Assembly: GCA_963824805.1 (NCBI GenBank)
Contig: CAWGQZ010000002.1
Location: 13,308 to 77,307 of the forward strand
Length of the DNA stretch: 64,000 nucleotides
Reading direction: 5' to 3'
Source: DATBAT01 sp963824805
GTDB taxonomy: Bacteria; Acidobacteriota; Terriglobia; Terriglobales; Acidobacteriaceae
The first letter of the stretch is position 1. Every line of letters begins with the position of its first letter. The position numbers and the translations under genes are program-made. Below, one piece after another: positions 1-7,596 of this stretch. The notes beneath the pieces are model-generated. The model searched no databases and was not told where the DNA came from. It worked only from the letters and a program-made list of their open reading frames with translations.

Positions 1-78
1 TTCATTAAGAAGGGCTTCGAGTTTTCCTGCGGTGCCCTCGAGAAACATCGAACGGATGGATGCGGATGGCGTACTCAT
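1..78 (-). CDS. alpha/beta hydrolase, N-terminal fragment
   Basis: Only the first 26 codons lie in the window; the gene runs off the left edge. The frame opens with an ATG at 78 that abuts an AGGAA sequence. The residues EGTAGKLEALLNE resemble the N-terminus of COG2945-type alpha/beta hydrolases, but the catalytic region is outside the window, so the family call is an inference from a short stretch. The gene diverges from the M20 peptidase gene, and the two presumably share the short region 79-159 for their promoters. Confidence 0.5.
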   Translation of the reverse strand, partial: MSTPSASIRSMFLEGTAGKLEALLNE

Positions 79-159
79 TTCCTACAGAATAGCAGCGCCA
101 TGCCTGAATCTCTGACTTGCCCTCGCCCTTTCCCCCACATCCACGATATTCTCTCTGCC

Positions 160-1161
160 ATGGACGTGGTCGCTTTCACCAGGCAGCTGATCGATATCGA
201 ATCAATCACCGGGAACGAGGGCCCGGTCGGTGATTTCCTGCACCAGCACCTGGTTCAGCTCGGCTACAACGCAATCAAGATGCCGGTTGAAGGCGCGCGA
301 ATGAACGTGATCGCCAGCCCTCCGCAGGAAACTCATCCGACAATATTTTTGTCAACTCACATGGACACCGTGCCCCCGTTCATCCCTTCTTCGGAGGACG
401 ACGATCGCGTTTATGGACGGGGTTCTTGCGATGCCAAAGGAATTATCGCTGCCCAGGTCGCAGCTGCTGAGCGTCTTCGACAAGAAGGCATCTTTGTCGG
501 CTTACTGTTCCTTGTCGGTGAAGAGCGGGACAGCCTGGGAGCGAAGGTCGCCAACCAGCAACCTCACGGCTGCAAATTTCTGATCAATGGCGAGCCGACT
601 GAAAATCAGGTGGCTCTTGCGTCCAAAGGAGCGCTTCGCGTTGAGGTCACCGCCGAAGGCCGCATGGCCCATTCGGCTTATCCAGAACTGGGTGAATCAG
701 CAATCGACAAGCTCATTGAGGCTTTGACGCGGCTACGCGCCATGAAACTTCCTTTCACCGAAGGCGTCGGACCCAGCACCCTTAACATTGGTCTCATCGA
801 AGGGGGACGTGCTCCTAACGTCATCCCCGACAAGGCACGTGCCCAATTACTCTATCGGTTGGTCGGTCCCGCCGACGAACTTCGGCGCCAGATCGTTGAG
901 AACGCGGGCGGTCTGGTGAAAATAGACTTTACGCTCGAGATCCCCTTTGTCCGCCTGCATGCTCTCAATGGCATTCCGACCATGGTAGCGGCATTCACCA
1001 CGGACATCCCCGCCCTCAGCAATTGGGGACAGCCCGTGCTCATCGGGCCAGGCTCCATCCAGGTCGCCCACACCACGGGCGAATACATCGAAAAACAGCA
1101 ATTGCATGAGGCGGTAGACCTGTATTCCAGGATTGCTCAACAGTTGGCCGCCAAACCGTAG
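160..1161 (+). CDS. M20 family metallopeptidase (ArgE/DapE-like)
   Basis: Cytoplasmic zinc-dependent amidohydrolase of the M20 family, which includes acetylornithine deacetylase and succinyl-diaminopimelate desuccinylase. Counting from the ATG at 160, the metal-binding STHMDT motif puts His at residue 67 and Asp at 69, the bridging Asp is in GSCDAKG (about 91), and the catalytic Glu pair is GEERDS (121-122). A late His (VAHTTGEY) completes the site. The frame is open back to an ATG at 100, but the extra 20 residues are Pro/His-rich and outside the conserved fold, and starting there would leave almost no space to the divergent gene, so 160 is preferred. Substrate cannot be told: no arginine or lysine pathway genes adjoin it, although the residues resemble LysK/ArgE-type deacylases. 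Confidence 0.85.
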   Translation: MDVVAFTRQLIDIESITGNEGPVGDFLHQHLVQLGYNAIKMPVEGARMNVIASPPQETHPTIFLSTHMDTVPPFIPSSEDDDRVYGRGSCDAKGIIAAQVAAAERLRQEGIFVGLLFLVGEERDSLGAKVANQQPHGCKFLINGEPTENQVALASKGALRVEVTAEGRMAHSAYPELGESAIDKLIEALTRLRAMKLPFTEGVGPSTLNIGLIEGGRAPNVIPDKARAQLLYRLVGPADELRRQIVENAGGLVKIDFTLEIPFVRLHALNGIPTMVAAFTTDIPALSNWGQPVLIGPGSIQVAHTTGEYIEKQQLHEAVDLYSRIAQQLAAKP

Positions 1162-1204
1162 TTGCTGACCAACGCTTTTCCGCACTCCCAGCTAAACTAG
1201 GATC

Positions 1205-3316
1205 ATGCCGCAAAACTCCCTAGCTAAGGCTGCTTCCGCTTATTTACGTTCCGCTATGCACCAGCCCATCCAATGGCATGAATGGGGCAGGGAGGCGTTT
1301 GCGGCAGCAAAGCGCGAAAACAAGCCAATACTGCTCGACATCGGCGCCGTCTGGTGCCACTGGTGTCACGTGATGGACCGCGAGTCGTACGACAATCCTG
1401 AAATAGCCCAACTCGTCAATGAGCGCTTCATCGCCGTAAAAGTGGACCGTGACGAGCGTCCCGACGTCGATAGCCGCTATCAGGTTGCCGTCAATGCCAT
1501 GACGGGACAGGGTGGGTGGCCGCTTACCGCATTTCTTACGCCCGACGGTAAGCCCTTTTTCGGTGGGACTTACTTCCCTCCCGATGACCACTACGGACGG
1601 CCCAGTTTCAGACGCGTCTTGACGTCCATCTCGGACGCCTACCGTGAGAAAAATGGCGACGTCGTGGAACAGTCGCAGTTGGTGGAAGGTGCCATAGCCC
1701 GCTCAGAGTCCTGCGAGGGGACCCAAGGCGAGTTCTCGCCAGAAATTATTAATGCTGTCCTGCAATCCGCCTTAAAGATGTTCGACTCCGCCCACGGCGG
1801 CTTCGGAGCTGCACCTAAATTTCCCCACCCCTCTACGCTCGACCTGATCATCGAGCAGTATTCGCGGACAGGAAATGAAGAACTCCGGGAGGTCTTCGCT
1901 GGTTCACTGGAAAAGATGGCCCGCGGCGGTGTCTATGACCAGCTAGCCGGCGGCTTTCATCGCTACTCGGTCGACGAGCACTGGATCGTCCCCCATTTCG
2001 AAAAAATGTCTTATGACAATTCCGAACTGCTGAAGAACTATGTGCACGCCTTTCAGGCCACCGGCTCGGGGTTCTTCGCTGCGGTCGCGCGTGACATTAT
2101 TCGCTGGATGGATCAATGGCTGAGCGACCGCGAGCATGGCGGGTTTTACGCATCCCAGGATGCCGATTACTCAATGGACGACGACGGTGACTACTTCACC
2201 TGGACACTGGACGAAGCCAAGGCAGTCCTCAACGAGCAGGAGTTGGCCGTGGCTTCGCTGCACTACGACATCAAAGAAATCGGCGAAATGCATCACGATC
2301 CGGCAAAGAATGTCCTTTACGTCCGTCACTCCATTGAAGATGTCGGGAAAAGCCTTTCTCTGCCGGCAGACCAGATTACGCAACTCCTGGAGTCGGCGAA
2401 ACAGAAAATGTATGCTGCCCGGTTGCTGCGGCCAACGCCCTACGTTGATAAGACGGTTTATACGGGATGGAACGCGCTTGCCATCTCGGCCTACTTCGAG
2501 ACTGCCAAGGTGCTCCGGCTGGAAGATGCTCGCAGGTTCGCTCTGCGTTCCCTGGACCGCATCTTGAGTCAGGCTTGGAACGCGGGCACGGGACTGAAAC
2601 ATGTGATTGGCTATTCGGATCCCGCAGCCGCTTATCGCCAAATCCCAGGGATGCTGGACGACTATGCTTTTACCGCCATCGCTTGCCTGGACGCCTACGA
2701 AGCAACTTCGGATCTCAGCTATTTCCGTTTTGCGCAGCAAATTGTCGACCGCATGATTGCGGATTTCTTCGATTCGGCCGGCGGCTTCTTCGACACTGCG
2801 GTTCAAGACGAGGGAGAAACGCTTGGCGTGCTGGGCACGCGGCGCAAGCCATTTCAGGATTCTCCCACCCCAGCCGGAAACTCCATGGCCGTGATCGCTC
2901 TTACCCGTCTCAACGGCTACACCAACAATCCCGAATATCATAAGAAGGCGCAACAGACTCTGAACGCACTTGCTGGCGCCGCACACCAGTACGGAATCTT
3001 CGTCTCTACCTACGCCATTGCAGCGGTACATTTTTCCGAGCCCCATACGCAGGTCGTGGTAGTGGGAAACGACGAGCAAGCGGAAAAACTCAGGGCTGCT
3101 GCGCTTGCAAGTTTTTCCTACGGAAAAGCTGTGATCAAGATCAACCCCGACAATGCGGTCGCGCAGGGCCTGCCACCAGCCTTGGCAGAAACCGTTCCGC
3201 AATTGCCTGCCGTTAAGAAAGGAAAAACGGTTGCCATCGTGTGTCGGGGATTCGCTTGCCAGCCGCCGGTGGCGTCGGCAGACGACCTGTCGCGGATTTT
3301 AGAAATGTCTACCTAG
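1205..3316 (+). CDS. DUF255 thioredoxin-fold protein (YyaL/SPATA20 family)
   Basis: Full-length (703 aa) member of the YyaL/spermatogenesis-associated protein 20 family. An N-terminal thioredoxin-like domain carries the family signature WCHWCHVM (Cys51 and Cys54), followed by the conserved region DERPDVD and FLTPDGKPFFGGTYFPP. The rest is an (alpha/alpha) barrel-like region resembling N-acylglucosamine 2-epimerase, with GGVYDQLAGGFHRYSVDE and WLVPHFEKM-like motifs. Biochemical function of the family is not settled. The start at 1205 keeps the conserved N-terminal stretch ending in the WHEWGREAF motif. It follows the M20 gene on the same strand after 43 bp, so the two may be cotranscribed. Codons and reading frame are intact throughout. 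Confidence 0.88.
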   Translation: MPQNSLAKAASAYLRSAMHQPIQWHEWGREAFAAAKRENKPILLDIGAVWCHWCHVMDRESYDNPEIAQLVNERFIAVKVDRDERPDVDSRYQVAVNAMTGQGGWPLTAFLTPDGKPFFGGTYFPPDDHYGRPSFRRVLTSISDAYREKNGDVVEQSQLVEGAIARSESCEGTQGEFSPEIINAVLQSALKMFDSAHGGFGAAPKFPHPSTLDLIIEQYSRTGNEELREVFAGSLEKMARGGVYDQLAGGFHRYSVDEHWIVPHFEKMSYDNSELLKNYVHAFQATGSGFFAAVARDIIRWMDQWLSDREHGGFYASQDADYSMDDDGDYFTWTLDEAKAVLNEQELAVASLHYDIKEIGEMHHDPAKNVLYVRHSIEDVGKSLSLPADQITQLLESAKQKMYAARLLRPTPYVDKTVYTGWNALAISAYFETAKVLRLEDARRFALRSLDRILSQAWNAGTGLKHVIGYSDPAAAYRQIPGMLDDYAFTAIACLDAYEATSDLSYFRFAQQIVDRMIADFFDSAGGFFDTAVQDEGETLGVLGTRRKPFQDSPTPAGNSMAVIALTRLNGYTNNPEYHKKAQQTLNALAGAAHQYGIFVSTYAIAAVHFSEPHTQVVVVGNDEQAEKLRAAALASFSYGKAVIKINPDNAVAQGLPPALAETVPQLPAVKKGKTVAIVCRGFACQPPVASADDLSRILEMST

Positions 3317-3355
3317 AGCGGCGAAAGTCCGAAAGTTTCAGGCAGACAAGAAAAT

Positions 3356-3390
3356 AGGGCTGGCGTTGTACTCAACAAATCGCCAGCCCT
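3356..3390 (-). terminator. intrinsic terminator of the small secreted-peptide gene
   Basis: A perfect 10-bp inverted repeat (AGGGCTGGCG at 3356-3365 and CGCCAGCCCT at 3381-3390, 15-nt loop). Read on the minus strand it is followed by ATTTTCTT, the expected U-rich tail. It lies 24 bp beyond the stop codon of the minus-strand gene at 3414-3554 and may also insulate the convergent DUF255 gene. Confidence 0.75.
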
Positions 3391-3413
3391 GAACAGATTC
3401 TCGCCCGTTAAAA

Positions 3414-3554
3414 TTAGGGCTTCGTGCATTTCGGATTCTTCGGGTTGCACATCGGAATCGGCCCGCCATCCGAAGGAAGCATCGGAGCGGCAAGCGCGGA
3501 ACATGCACCCACCACACCGACCATCAGGATCAGAAGCCTGATTGCGCGTTTCAT
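3414..3554 (-). CDS. 46-residue secreted peptide, cysteine/proline-rich tail
   Basis: Short gene translated from ATG at 3554 with an AGGAG sequence 12 nt upstream. It begins MKRAIRLLILMVGVVGACSA, a basic start, a hydrophobic core and an AxA-like cleavage region (SALAA), so export is likely. The mature part, about 23 residues, is rich in Pro and ends MCNPKNPKCTKP with two Cys seven residues apart, suggesting a small disulfide-linked or surface peptide. I do not recognise a named family. The gene has a dedicated terminator downstream (3356-3390) and a repeat-rich upstream region, which supports it being real despite its size. A longer overlapping frame on the same strand (3313-3504) lacks these signals. 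Confidence 0.6.
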   Translation of the reverse strand: MKRAIRLLILMVGVVGACSALAAPMLPSDGGPIPMCNPKNPKCTKP

Positions 3555-3847
3555 GGGGTTATGGTTCTCCTGTGCAGGTTCCCTGGGAGCGAGAACCTGA
3601 CGCGGGGATTCTAAGGGATGATTACCTTAGTCATCATACAGGATTACCTGTAGGTCAAATGCCGGAATATCAGGTTGGATACCATGCAAATAAAATATTC
3701 GGTAACATATTTACTATCTATAAGTTATTAGGAGTTATTTAAACTATATATTGATGTTACCTCAAAAGGCCTAGGGAGTGGGTCTGCTTGTTACAAAATC
3801 AGAACGAAAACCAAAATGACTATCCAATTGTGTGCTGATCGCAAAGT
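3555..3847. promoter_or_regulatory. AT-rich intergenic control region with direct and inverted repeats
   Basis: No gene is seen here. The region is much more AT-rich than its surroundings. Visible structure: GATTACCT occurs twice as a direct repeat (3620-3627 and 3642-3649, exactly 22 bp apart, two helical turns), the second copy inside the inverted repeat ACAGG-ATTA-CCTGT (3638-3651). Further on, GGTAACAT (3701-3708) and ATGTTACC (3754-3761) form an 8-bp inverted repeat around 45 nt of nearly pure A/T. The direct repeats sit about 65-95 bp upstream of the secreted-peptide start and probably belong to its promoter. Which regulator binds is unknown. Confidence 0.5.
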
Positions 3848-3895
3848 TTTGCAACATATGTTGCAAATGTCACAGAGGCAAAAGATATTTACAAT
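3848..3895 (+). promoter_or_regulatory. thiG promoter with perfect 20-bp palindrome
   Basis: Positions 3848-3867 are a perfect palindrome with half-site TTTGCAACAT. It touches a plausible -35 (ATGTCA, 3867-3872), which is followed after 17 bp by the -10 hexamer TACAAT (3890-3895). The thiG ATG is at 3902, where transcription should begin, and no Shine-Dalgarno sequence precedes it. The arrangement suggests a repressed promoter giving a leaderless message. The palindrome type would suit a dimeric winged-helix regulator such as the MarR family, but that is inference. No thiamine riboswitch is seen. Confidence 0.55.
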
Positions 3896-3901
3896 AGGCG
3901 C

Positions 3902-4675
3902 ATGCTCGATCCCCTGGTTATTGCCGGCCGAAGTTTTCATTCCCGCCTTATCGTAGGCACTGGCAAGTACAAATCATTTCAGGAAACCGCCCGAGCACTC
4001 GAGGCCAGCGGCGCGGAAATGGTGACAGTCGCAGTCCGGCGCATCAACCTGGACCGCAATAAAGAATCTCTTCTTGACTACATCGATCCCAAGAAATATT
4101 TCCTGCTGCCCAACACCGCTGGCTGTTACACCGCCGACGAGGCAATTCGCACCGCTCGCCTGGGACGCGAGGTCGGACTATCCGATTGGGTGAAGATCGA
4201 GGTCATCGGCGATCAGGCCACGCTCTATCCCGATATCCAGGCCACGCTCGAAGCCACTCGCGTACTGGTGAAAGAAGGATTCACCGTTCTCCCCTACACG
4301 TCTGACGACATCGTCTTTGCCAAGCGCCTGCTCGATGCAGGAGCGAGCGCTGTTATGCCATTGGGTGCACCCATCGGAAGCGGACTTGGAATCCAGAATT
4401 CTGCCAACATTCGCATCTTGCGCGAAATGATCACCGGAGTTCCCCTGATACTCGATGCGGGCGTCGGCACAGCTTCTGACGCTACTTTGGCCTTAGAGCT
4501 GGGAGTGGATGCCGTGCTGATGAACACCGGCATTGCCGCAGCGCAAGACCCCGTCTTGATGGCTGAAGCAATGAAGCACGCTGTGCTGGCCGGCCGCCAG
4601 GCTTATCTCTCCGGCCGAATGTCCAAGAAGCTTTACGCCACGGCGAGCTCTCCGCTAGAGGGCGTGGTGCGGTAG
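3902..4675 (+). CDS. thiG: thiazole synthase ThiG
   Basis: Cytoplasmic enzyme that builds the thiazole phosphate of thiamine from 1-deoxyxylulose 5-phosphate, dehydroglycine and the sulfur carried on ThiS. The 257-aa length and the TIM-barrel sequence fit ThiG throughout: LIVGTGKY near the start, VTVAVRRIN, LLPNTAGCYTADEAIRTARL, and PLGAPIGSGLGIQN and LDAGVGTASDA phosphate-binding loops. Lys98 in DWVKIEVIGD is the expected Schiff-base lysine. None of the usual partners (thiS, thiF, thiH/thiO, thiC, thiE) is in the window, so the gene is isolated here. The promoter appears to start transcription at or next to the ATG. A strong terminator follows at 4781-4807. Confidence 0.95.
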   Translation: MLDPLVIAGRSFHSRLIVGTGKYKSFQETARALEASGAEMVTVAVRRINLDRNKESLLDYIDPKKYFLLPNTAGCYTADEAIRTARLGREVGLSDWVKIEVIGDQATLYPDIQATLEATRVLVKEGFTVLPYTSDDIVFAKRLLDAGASAVMPLGAPIGSGLGIQNSANIRILREMITGVPLILDAGVGTASDATLALELGVDAVLMNTGIAAAQDPVLMAEAMKHAVLAGRQAYLSGRMSKKLYATASSPLEGVVR

Positions 4676-4780
4676 GTCCGTTCCAAAGCCGAGTCATTTC
4701 CGAAGAGCGCGTTTTTCGCACCCAGGGACCGTCGTAGGTCTTTGCTTTTGGGATGACCGTCTCTTGCGTTCTCCCAATAG

Positions 4781-4807
4781 AAAAGGCGGCCATCTCGGCC
4801 GCCTTTT
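4781..4807. terminator. bidirectional intrinsic terminator
   Basis: A perfect 11-bp stem (4781-4791 with 4797-4807, loop ATCTC) with AAAA on one side and TTTTT on the other. It lies between the convergent thiG and small secreted-protein genes and should stop transcription from both directions. Confidence 0.85.
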
Positions 4808-4824
4808 TAAGGTTCTAGAAACCT

Positions 4825-5160
4825 CTACAGCATCTTTGCGCTTTCCACGTGGATGGAATCACCCTTGACGTGGCCGGTAACCGCGATGTGGTGGCCCTCA
4901 TGGCCCTTCAGCGCATCCGGGTTGTCGACCATCAGCACCTTCTGGTCGCTGTCGGTAACCACAACCACTTTCGCGCCTTCTTCGAGGCACTTCTTGGTGC
5001 AGGCGGCAGCTTTGTCATTTGCTCCCTTTGCCCCACACTTCGAATCACTCACCCATCCATTAACGGTCTCCGCCTTACCCATCTCGTCGCTGGCCATAGC
5101 CACCGCGACAACCAGGAACAGCAGACAGCATGCGAGGCAAATAGCGAATACTTTTTTCAT
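4825..5160 (-). CDS. small secreted protein (DUF5818-like)
   Basis: A 111-aa protein starting at ATG 5160, preceded by AAGGAG at a good distance; an upstream in-frame ATG at 5181 lacks such a site. The first 23 residues (MKKVFAICLACCLLFLVV...) form a signal peptide; the cysteines within it might make it a lipoprotein but no clean lipobox is evident. The mature part contains VNGWVSDSKCGAKG and a second Cys pair (AACTKKCLEEG), followed by a beta-rich stretch ending HVKGDSIHVESAKML. This pattern of GW(V/I)SDSxCG is common in small periplasmic acidobacterial proteins of unknown role. Promoter-like TTAACA-17-TGATAT lies at 5278-5250 on the same strand. Confidence 0.75.
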   Translation of the reverse strand: MKKVFAICLACCLLFLVVAVAMASDEMGKAETVNGWVSDSKCGAKGANDKAAACTKKCLEEGAKVVVVTDSDQKVLMVDNPDALKGHEGHHIAVTGHVKGDSIHVESAKML

Positions 5161-5249
5161 AGGACTCCTTGAGTTTTCCACGCCCGGGCCGTGAATGAAC
5201 TGCTCGCAAAACGAGGCCGATAACGGAACCCGGAACGAACCGGCAAACT

Positions 5250-5278
5250 ATATCACAGCTAAATGCAGGAGTTGTTAA
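5250..5278 (-). promoter_or_regulatory. sigma70-type promoter of the small secreted protein
   Basis: On the minus strand TTAACA (5278-5273) and TGATAT (5255-5250) are separated by 17 bp, upstream of the gene starting at 5160. This is a pattern match only. The remainder of 5161-5332 shows no gene. Confidence 0.4.
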
Positions 5279-5332
5279 CACGGTTTGGCAAAAATGCCTG
5301 CAGCTGGTGCCGTTCCGTGAGGGCAGAGCCAA

Positions 5333-5803
5333 TCACTTTTTCGCGGAATGAATTTCGGGATTCTGCAATGCGGGAACGGCTGGGGAAACATAAACTACCT
5401 CGCCGGGACGAACATAATGCAGTTGCTCACGAGCTTCTTTCTCAATGGCTTGCGAATCAGACTTCAATGCCTGGATTTGCTTGTTGTAGAGCTCGTTTTC
5501 CTTTTGCAGCCCATCGATCTCTCTTTGCAGCCCGTTGTGCTCGGCGCGCTTTTGCTTGTAGACCACCATCCCGTTGGCCCCAAACATAATATGCATGAAT
5601 AACCACACCGTGATTACGCCCACGGCAAGCGTGCCCAACCGGCGCCGAAAACTATAGATCCAACTCGCGCCCGGCTGGAACCAACGCGCGGCACGCTCAG
5701 CGGCAGCCTCTGCCTGAGGAGCCCTTTCTACCAGAGCCCTGAGCCCATCCCCTGGACGAACTGAAACACGAATTTTTGGGTAACGTTCTACTCGAAGATC
5801 CAT
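5333..5803 (-). CDS. FtsB/DivIC-like septum formation initiator
   Basis: A 156-aa bitopic membrane protein. Residues 1-52 are a charged, Ala/Arg-rich cytoplasmic part; a single membrane segment follows (about 56-76, LGTLAVGVITVWLFMHIMFG); then a coiled coil (about 82-125, repeated QREIDGLQKENELYNKQIQALK type); then the family ending LHYVRPGEVVYVSP. FtsB/DivIC proteins bind FtsL and FtsQ in the division complex; that role is inferred from architecture. Its start overlaps the stop of the upstream phosphohexomutase gene by 16 bp, so the two are translated from one message. The N-terminal extension is longer than in E. coli FtsB. Confidence 0.8.
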   Translation of the reverse strand: MDLRVERYPKIRVSVRPGDGLRALVERAPQAEAAAERAARWFQPGASWIYSFRRRLGTLAVGVITVWLFMHIMFGANGMVVYKQKRAEHNGLQREIDGLQKENELYNKQIQALKSDSQAIEKEAREQLHYVRPGEVVYVSPAVPALQNPEIHSAKK

Positions 5804-7194
5804 TGCTTGGCCGACTCGCTCAATCTCTCCAGCGACTGCTCGCTGTCCGCTTCGGAATACACCCGAACCACTGGCTCAGTTCCGGAGAGGCGGTAGCACA
5901 CCCAGGAACCGTCCTCCAACACCAGCTTGAGTCCGTCCTTGCGCACTACTTCACTCACCTTCCGTCCGGAGAAATTCTTGGGTTCATTCGCTAACTTACC
6001 AGTGAACTTGTCCATCACTTCCTGCGTCAAGTGGAAGTTCTCCCTTTTCGGAAAAAAGGAACCAACATCGGCAAATAGTTTCTTCAACTGCCGCCCTAAT
6101 GTCTTGCCGCGGCGCGCCACCATCTCACAACACAGAAGCCCGGCAAGCACGCCGTCTTTTTCCGGGACATGATGACGAATGGAGAGTCCGGCGCTCTCTT
6201 CCCCGCCGATTGCGATCTTGTCCTGCTTGATCAGCTCTCCGATGTATTTGAACCCCACCGGGGTTTCATGCAGCTCAACCTTGTGATATTTGGCCAACGC
6301 GTTAATCATGTTGGTGGTCGCCACCGACTTGCCGACTCCATTTTTCCAACCCCGGCTCTCGACGAGATAATCGAAAAGTAAGGCAATGATGTAGTTCGGC
6401 TGGAAGAAAGTTCCGTCTTCGTCGACAATTCCAAAACGGTCGGCATCGCCGTCGGTGGAAATACCGATATGCGCCTTCCGTTCTTTCATCTTGTCGCGCA
6501 TCTCGTTGAGCAGGTGTCCGTCGGGCTCGGGAGCATGTCCTCCGAACAGTACGTCGCGATAGTCGTGAACCGTGGTGACATCGACGCCAGCATCGCGCAG
6601 CAGCGCATCGGGATACCCGCGCGCGGCACCCCAAAGTGGATCGTAGACTACCCGCAGCCCAGCCTTCTTGATCACATCCAGATCAACAATTTCGCGTAGT
6701 CTCGCGAGATAGCTGGCGCGCGGGTCGAGCGGCTGGGCAACGATCTTTTTTCCGTTTTTCTGGTTCGGGCCGCCCATGTCTGATGCGGCTATCTCAGCCT
6801 CAATTCGCTTGGTGGCTTCCGGCAGGGCGGGAGCACCGTCGGGCGTAGAGAACTTGATTCCATTGTATTCAGGAGGATTATGCGAAGCTGTAAAGTTGAT
6901 AGCCCCGGCGGCCTTTTCCTTGATCACGGCATAGGAAATAGCGGGCGTGGGGGCGGCATCTTCTATCAACAATGGCGTAATACCATGGCTGCCTAATATG
7001 TCGACGGCGAGTCCACAGAATGTCTCTCCCAGAAATCGCGGATCGCGGCCCACGATGACTCGTGCCCCCGATGGTTTTTGCGACACAACGTAACGCGCGA
7101 TACCGGTGACCGCCCGTTGCACATTGGCGAAGGTAAATTCCTCCGCCACAACTGCACGCCATCCTGAGGTGCCAAACTTGATTGGAACTACCAT
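5788..7194 (-). CDS. phosphoglucomutase/phosphomannomutase family protein
   Basis: A 468-aa alpha-D-phosphohexomutase that moves phosphate between C1 and C6 of a hexose through a phosphoserine. The sequence shows the start KFGTSGWRA, the active serine in TASHNPPEYNG (Ser104), the magnesium loop STDGDADRFG, the sugar-binding loop GGEESAGLS and the phosphate-binding GTEPVVRVYSE. It is full length. Whether it acts on glucose, mannose or glucosamine phosphate cannot be told; the GEESAGLSIRHHVPEKDG version is typical of the broad phosphoglucomutase/phosphomannomutase group. It is the first gene of a pair with the FtsB/DivIC-like gene and diverges from cutA. Confidence 0.9.
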   Translation of the reverse strand: MVVPIKFGTSGWRAVVAEEFTFANVQRAVTGIARYVVSQKPSGARVIVGRDPRFLGETFCGLAVDILGSHGITPLLIEDAAPTPAISYAVIKEKAAGAINFTASHNPPEYNGIKFSTPDGAPALPEATKRIEAEIAASDMGGPNQKNGKKIVAQPLDPRASYLARLREIVDLDVIKKAGLRVVYDPLWGAARGYPDALLRDAGVDVTTVHDYRDVLFGGHAPEPDGHLLNEMRDKMKERKAHIGISTDGDADRFGIVDEDGTFFQPNYIIALLFDYLVESRGWKNGVGKSVATTNMINALAKYHKVELHETPVGFKYIGELIKQDKIAIGGEESAGLSIRHHVPEKDGVLAGLLCCEMVARRGKTLGRQLKKLFADVGSFFPKRENFHLTQEVMDKFTGKLANEPKNFSGRKVSEVVRKDGLKLVLEDGSWVCYRLSGTEPVVRVYSEADSEQSLERLSESAKQWIFE

Positions 7195-7279
7195 TGGGGG
7201 AACCTTCCTCGCGGCACAAATGGTAATCTCGGTTCGCGGTTTGACAGAGGTCGATCCCGAGATCGAGTAGCAATTTTAT

Positions 7280-7594
7280 ATGACCGACAAGATTCTCGTC
7301 CTGACCACCGTCGGATCGGAAGCGGAGGCCCGCACCATCGCCAATGCCCTGGTCGAGCGCAAACTCGCCGCTTGCGCCAACATCCTTCCGCGCATTCAAT
7401 CCATTTATCGCTGGCAGGGAAAAGTAGAAGAATCAGAAGAATATTTGTTGCTGGTCAAAACCACCCAAGACCAATTCGCAAAGCTGCGCGAGGCTATCGC
7501 AGAACTCCATTCCTATGAAATGCCGGAATGCATCGCTCTCCCGATAGCGGATGGCAGCGAAGCTTATCTTAAGTGGATTGATTCAACCCTGTGA
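7280..7594 (+). CDS. cutA: divalent-cation tolerance protein CutA
   Basis: Full-length 104-aa CutA, a small trimeric ferredoxin-fold protein linked to copper tolerance in E. coli, although its general role is unclear. Characteristic parts are VLTTVGSEAEARTIANALVERKLAACANILPRIQSIYRWQGKVEES as one continuous family block, then EEYLLLVKTT and SYEMPECIALPI. There is no Shine-Dalgarno sequence before the ATG at 7280. A perfect TTGACA hexamer is at 7241-7246 but its partner -10 is poor. The stop codon faces the convergent GH42 gene with only two bases between. Confidence 0.93.
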   Translation: MTDKILVLTTVGSEAEARTIANALVERKLAACANILPRIQSIYRWQGKVEESEEYLLLVKTTQDQFAKLREAIAELHSYEMPECIALPIADGSEAYLKWIDSTL

Positions 7595-7596
7595 TG

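Noticed and set aside
2171..3202. 343-codon open frame on the minus strand
   Set aside because: It lies antisense to the conserved DUF255 gene, lacks motifs, and has no ribosome site.
3555..3901. TPP riboswitch before thiG
   Set aside because: No CTGAGA or ACCTGA box arrangement and the promoter seems to begin at the ATG.
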